A stretch of 6,874 nucleotides of DNA, taken from assembly GCA_022865865.1 (NCBI GenBank), contig JALHTN010000524.1, positions 1 to 6,874 on the forward strand, written 5' to 3'. Below, piece by piece: positions 5,680 through 6,874 of the stretch. The notes under the pieces were generated by a model. That model searched no databases, had not been told where the DNA came from, and saw nothing but the letters and a program-made list of their open reading frames with translations. How positions within the stretch are numbered: position 1 is the stretch's first letter; the number at the start of each line of letters is the position of its first letter. A program made the position numbers and the translations under genes. The stretch comes from Anaerolineales bacterium. GTDB taxonomy: Bacteria; Chloroflexota; Anaerolineae; Anaerolineales; UBA4823.

Positions 5680-6874
5680 CTACACCTTTTCAATTATGGG
5701 CGGTTTCCAACTGCCATCGAGAATCGCGGCTTCACCCCAATAGCAGCGGATATAGAGCGAGAAAGTTTCTTTGGGTGCGGGAAGCCAGTTGGTTTCCTGA
5801 TCCTCGCCGGGGGACTGCGTGCATGCATACAGGGTCAGAGAACCATCGGAATTGTAATTCAGATCCTTGTTTTTGGTGCCGATTGAGTACCGGTTAAGAT
5901 CATTAAGCTCAAAGATGTGATATCTATTGTAGATAGTCATGGACCAGAATCCATTGACCGGCGGAAGACCACCATCCGGGAAGGTCACCGCGTAGAGGTG
6001 TTGGCCCTCCAGTTGATGGCCCTCGAAATTGTTATCGGTGTAAAAGTACTGCGTTTCGCTGGGCCGGTTATCGAACATAATCGAGCGGGCTGTGCTGGTG
6101 CGCATTAGATAATCAAAACCCCACTCAGCGTTGTTGGCGGAGCGGTTCCAACCGTTGCCGGCGGGAATACCATTGTGCTTCCAGAGAAAAAGTGGGTCAA
6201 CCACTTCCTGCTCGGTCTCAACGGCCACTTCAATCAAGGCCTGCTTAACTTCAGGATCTTTTTCGGCTGCCTCAAGCACCTGTCGGATGCTTGCGTAGAG
6301 AGCTTCCTCACCGGGCAGCGGCGCGACCGCATCCATCACCCCGGGCAGCTGATCGAAGAAGACGTCCGGTACGACCCACTTATTTTCGCCTTCGATCTCC
6401 GGGGTTGGAAAATTTGGCACATCGTTCCAATCCTTGATCTTCATCTGCCCATCGAACTCTGCCAGGGGATAGGCATTGATCTGGTTGACCACTGGCTGAA
6501 TGGCCGCCCGGTCTTCGTCGGTGTCGTCCATGAAAACGCGAGGGCCAACCATTGAAAGCTCTGTGGACGATCGGATCACGGCCGCAATACCTTCAGGAAC
6601 CTCGCCATCCCAATTGGGGCCGACCAGCAGGTAGAAACCCGGCTTGGTTCCATAAGGCTTACCAAGCTCGCCGTACTGGTCGGTGCGGGCGTCATAGAGC
6701 GCCCAGATCCAGAACCTGTCTCCGAAATCGGGCACCTGGATGACGACCGGCTGCTCATCGAGAGATAAATAAGCCAGACCGTAGGCCACATCCTGGTTGG
6801 GGCAGGCTACAAAACTCTGCTTCGGCAAGACGTAGTCGTTGAGCATGCAGAGACGCCCAAGCGGAGCAACAGGA
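5680..6874 (-). CDS. DUF1254/DUF1214 domain protein, N-terminus beyond the window
   Basis: The frame stays open to the right edge, giving 397 visible residues. An ATG at 6846-6844 is unlikely to be the start, because in-frame codons upstream of it (PVAPLGRLC) continue the family pattern that precedes the conserved [17 protein letters not shown] block. That block and [19 protein letters not shown] belong to DUF1254. Later come [35 protein letters not shown] and a tail [11 protein letters not shown] typical of DUF1214. Whether it has a signal peptide cannot be seen. It shares the two-domain plan and the C-terminal IEKV with its downstream neighbour. The two differ strongly in the linker and in the block after the DUF1254 core, so they are old paralogues or different subfamilies, not a recent duplication. 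It is the first visible gene of the leftward operon; the promoter lies outside the window. Confidence 0.88.
   Translation of the reverse strand, partial: PVAPLGRLCMLNDYVLPKQSFVACPNQDVAYGLAYLSLDEQPVVIQVPDFGDRFWIWALYDARTDQYGELGKPYGTKPGFYLLVGPNWDGEVPEGIAAVIRSSTELSMVGPRVFMDDTDEDRAAIQPVVNQINAYPLAEFDGQMKIKDWNDVPNFPTPEIEGENKWVVPDVFFDQLPGVMDAVAPLPGEEALYASIRQVLEAAEKDPEVKQALIEVAVETEQEVVDPLFLWKHNGIPAGNGWNRSANNAEWGFDYLMRTSTARSIMFDNRPSETQYFYTDNNFEGHQLEGQHLYAVTFPDGGLPPVNGFWSMTIYNRYHIFELNDLNRYSIGTKNKDLNYNSDGSLTLYACTQSPGEDQETNWLPAPKETFSLYIRCYWGEAAILDGSWKPPIIEKV

Noticed and set aside
1..6874. CRISPR arrays, insertion-sequence ends, tRNA genes, prophage or toxin-antitoxin modules
   Set aside because: No regularly spaced repeats, terminal inverted repeats with target duplications, cloverleaf-like sequences or related proteins were seen.

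Overview
The window is bacterial DNA of moderate base composition with tight gene packing, strong AGGAGG-type ribosome binding sites and two clear hairpin terminators. No marker gene fixes the taxon. A Sec signal peptide on a small exported protein and the gene mix (TfoX N-domain protein, CAT-family acetyltransferase, long AtsA/AtsD-type sulfatase, DUF1254/DUF1214 proteins) suit an environmental, metabolically versatile bacterium. I would not go further than that. No tRNA, rRNA, CRISPR array, insertion sequence or phage gene was seen.

Layout. (1) 1-117, minus: the first 39 codons of a TfoX/Sxy N-terminal-domain protein, cut by the window edge. (2) 371-733, plus: a 120-residue secreted protein of unknown function with an acidic, calcium-loop-like segment and a cysteine near its C-terminus. 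It is followed by a perfect 13-bp stem hairpin at 758-789. (3) 795-1441, minus: a chloramphenicol-acetyltransferase-family gene that is full length except for one missing base near 1012, which splits it into two frames. (4) 1442-1768: about 330 bp without a gene. It holds a possible promoter and palindrome for the CAT-like gene and the terminator of the operon to the right. (5) 1769 to the right edge, minus: three co-directional genes, two different DUF1254/DUF1214 proteins (the first open at the window edge) followed by a 785-residue type I sulfatase. Gaps are 66 and 95 bp, with no terminator between them and one strong terminator after the last gene.

How they may work together. The three-gene minus-strand cluster is the main functional unit. 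The sulfatase has all the expected metal-binding and catalytic residues, including the cysteine that is converted to formylglycine, and it lacks a signal peptide, so it should act on sulfate esters in the cytoplasm. The two DUF1254/DUF1214 proteins also lack visible export signals, as far as can be seen. Their family has no firmly assigned reaction known to me. Sharing a transcript with a sulfatase suggests a role in uptake or breakdown of the same sulfated compound, but this is inference. The left-hand genes (TfoX-like, secreted protein, CAT-like) are separate transcription units with no obvious link to the sulfatase cluster.
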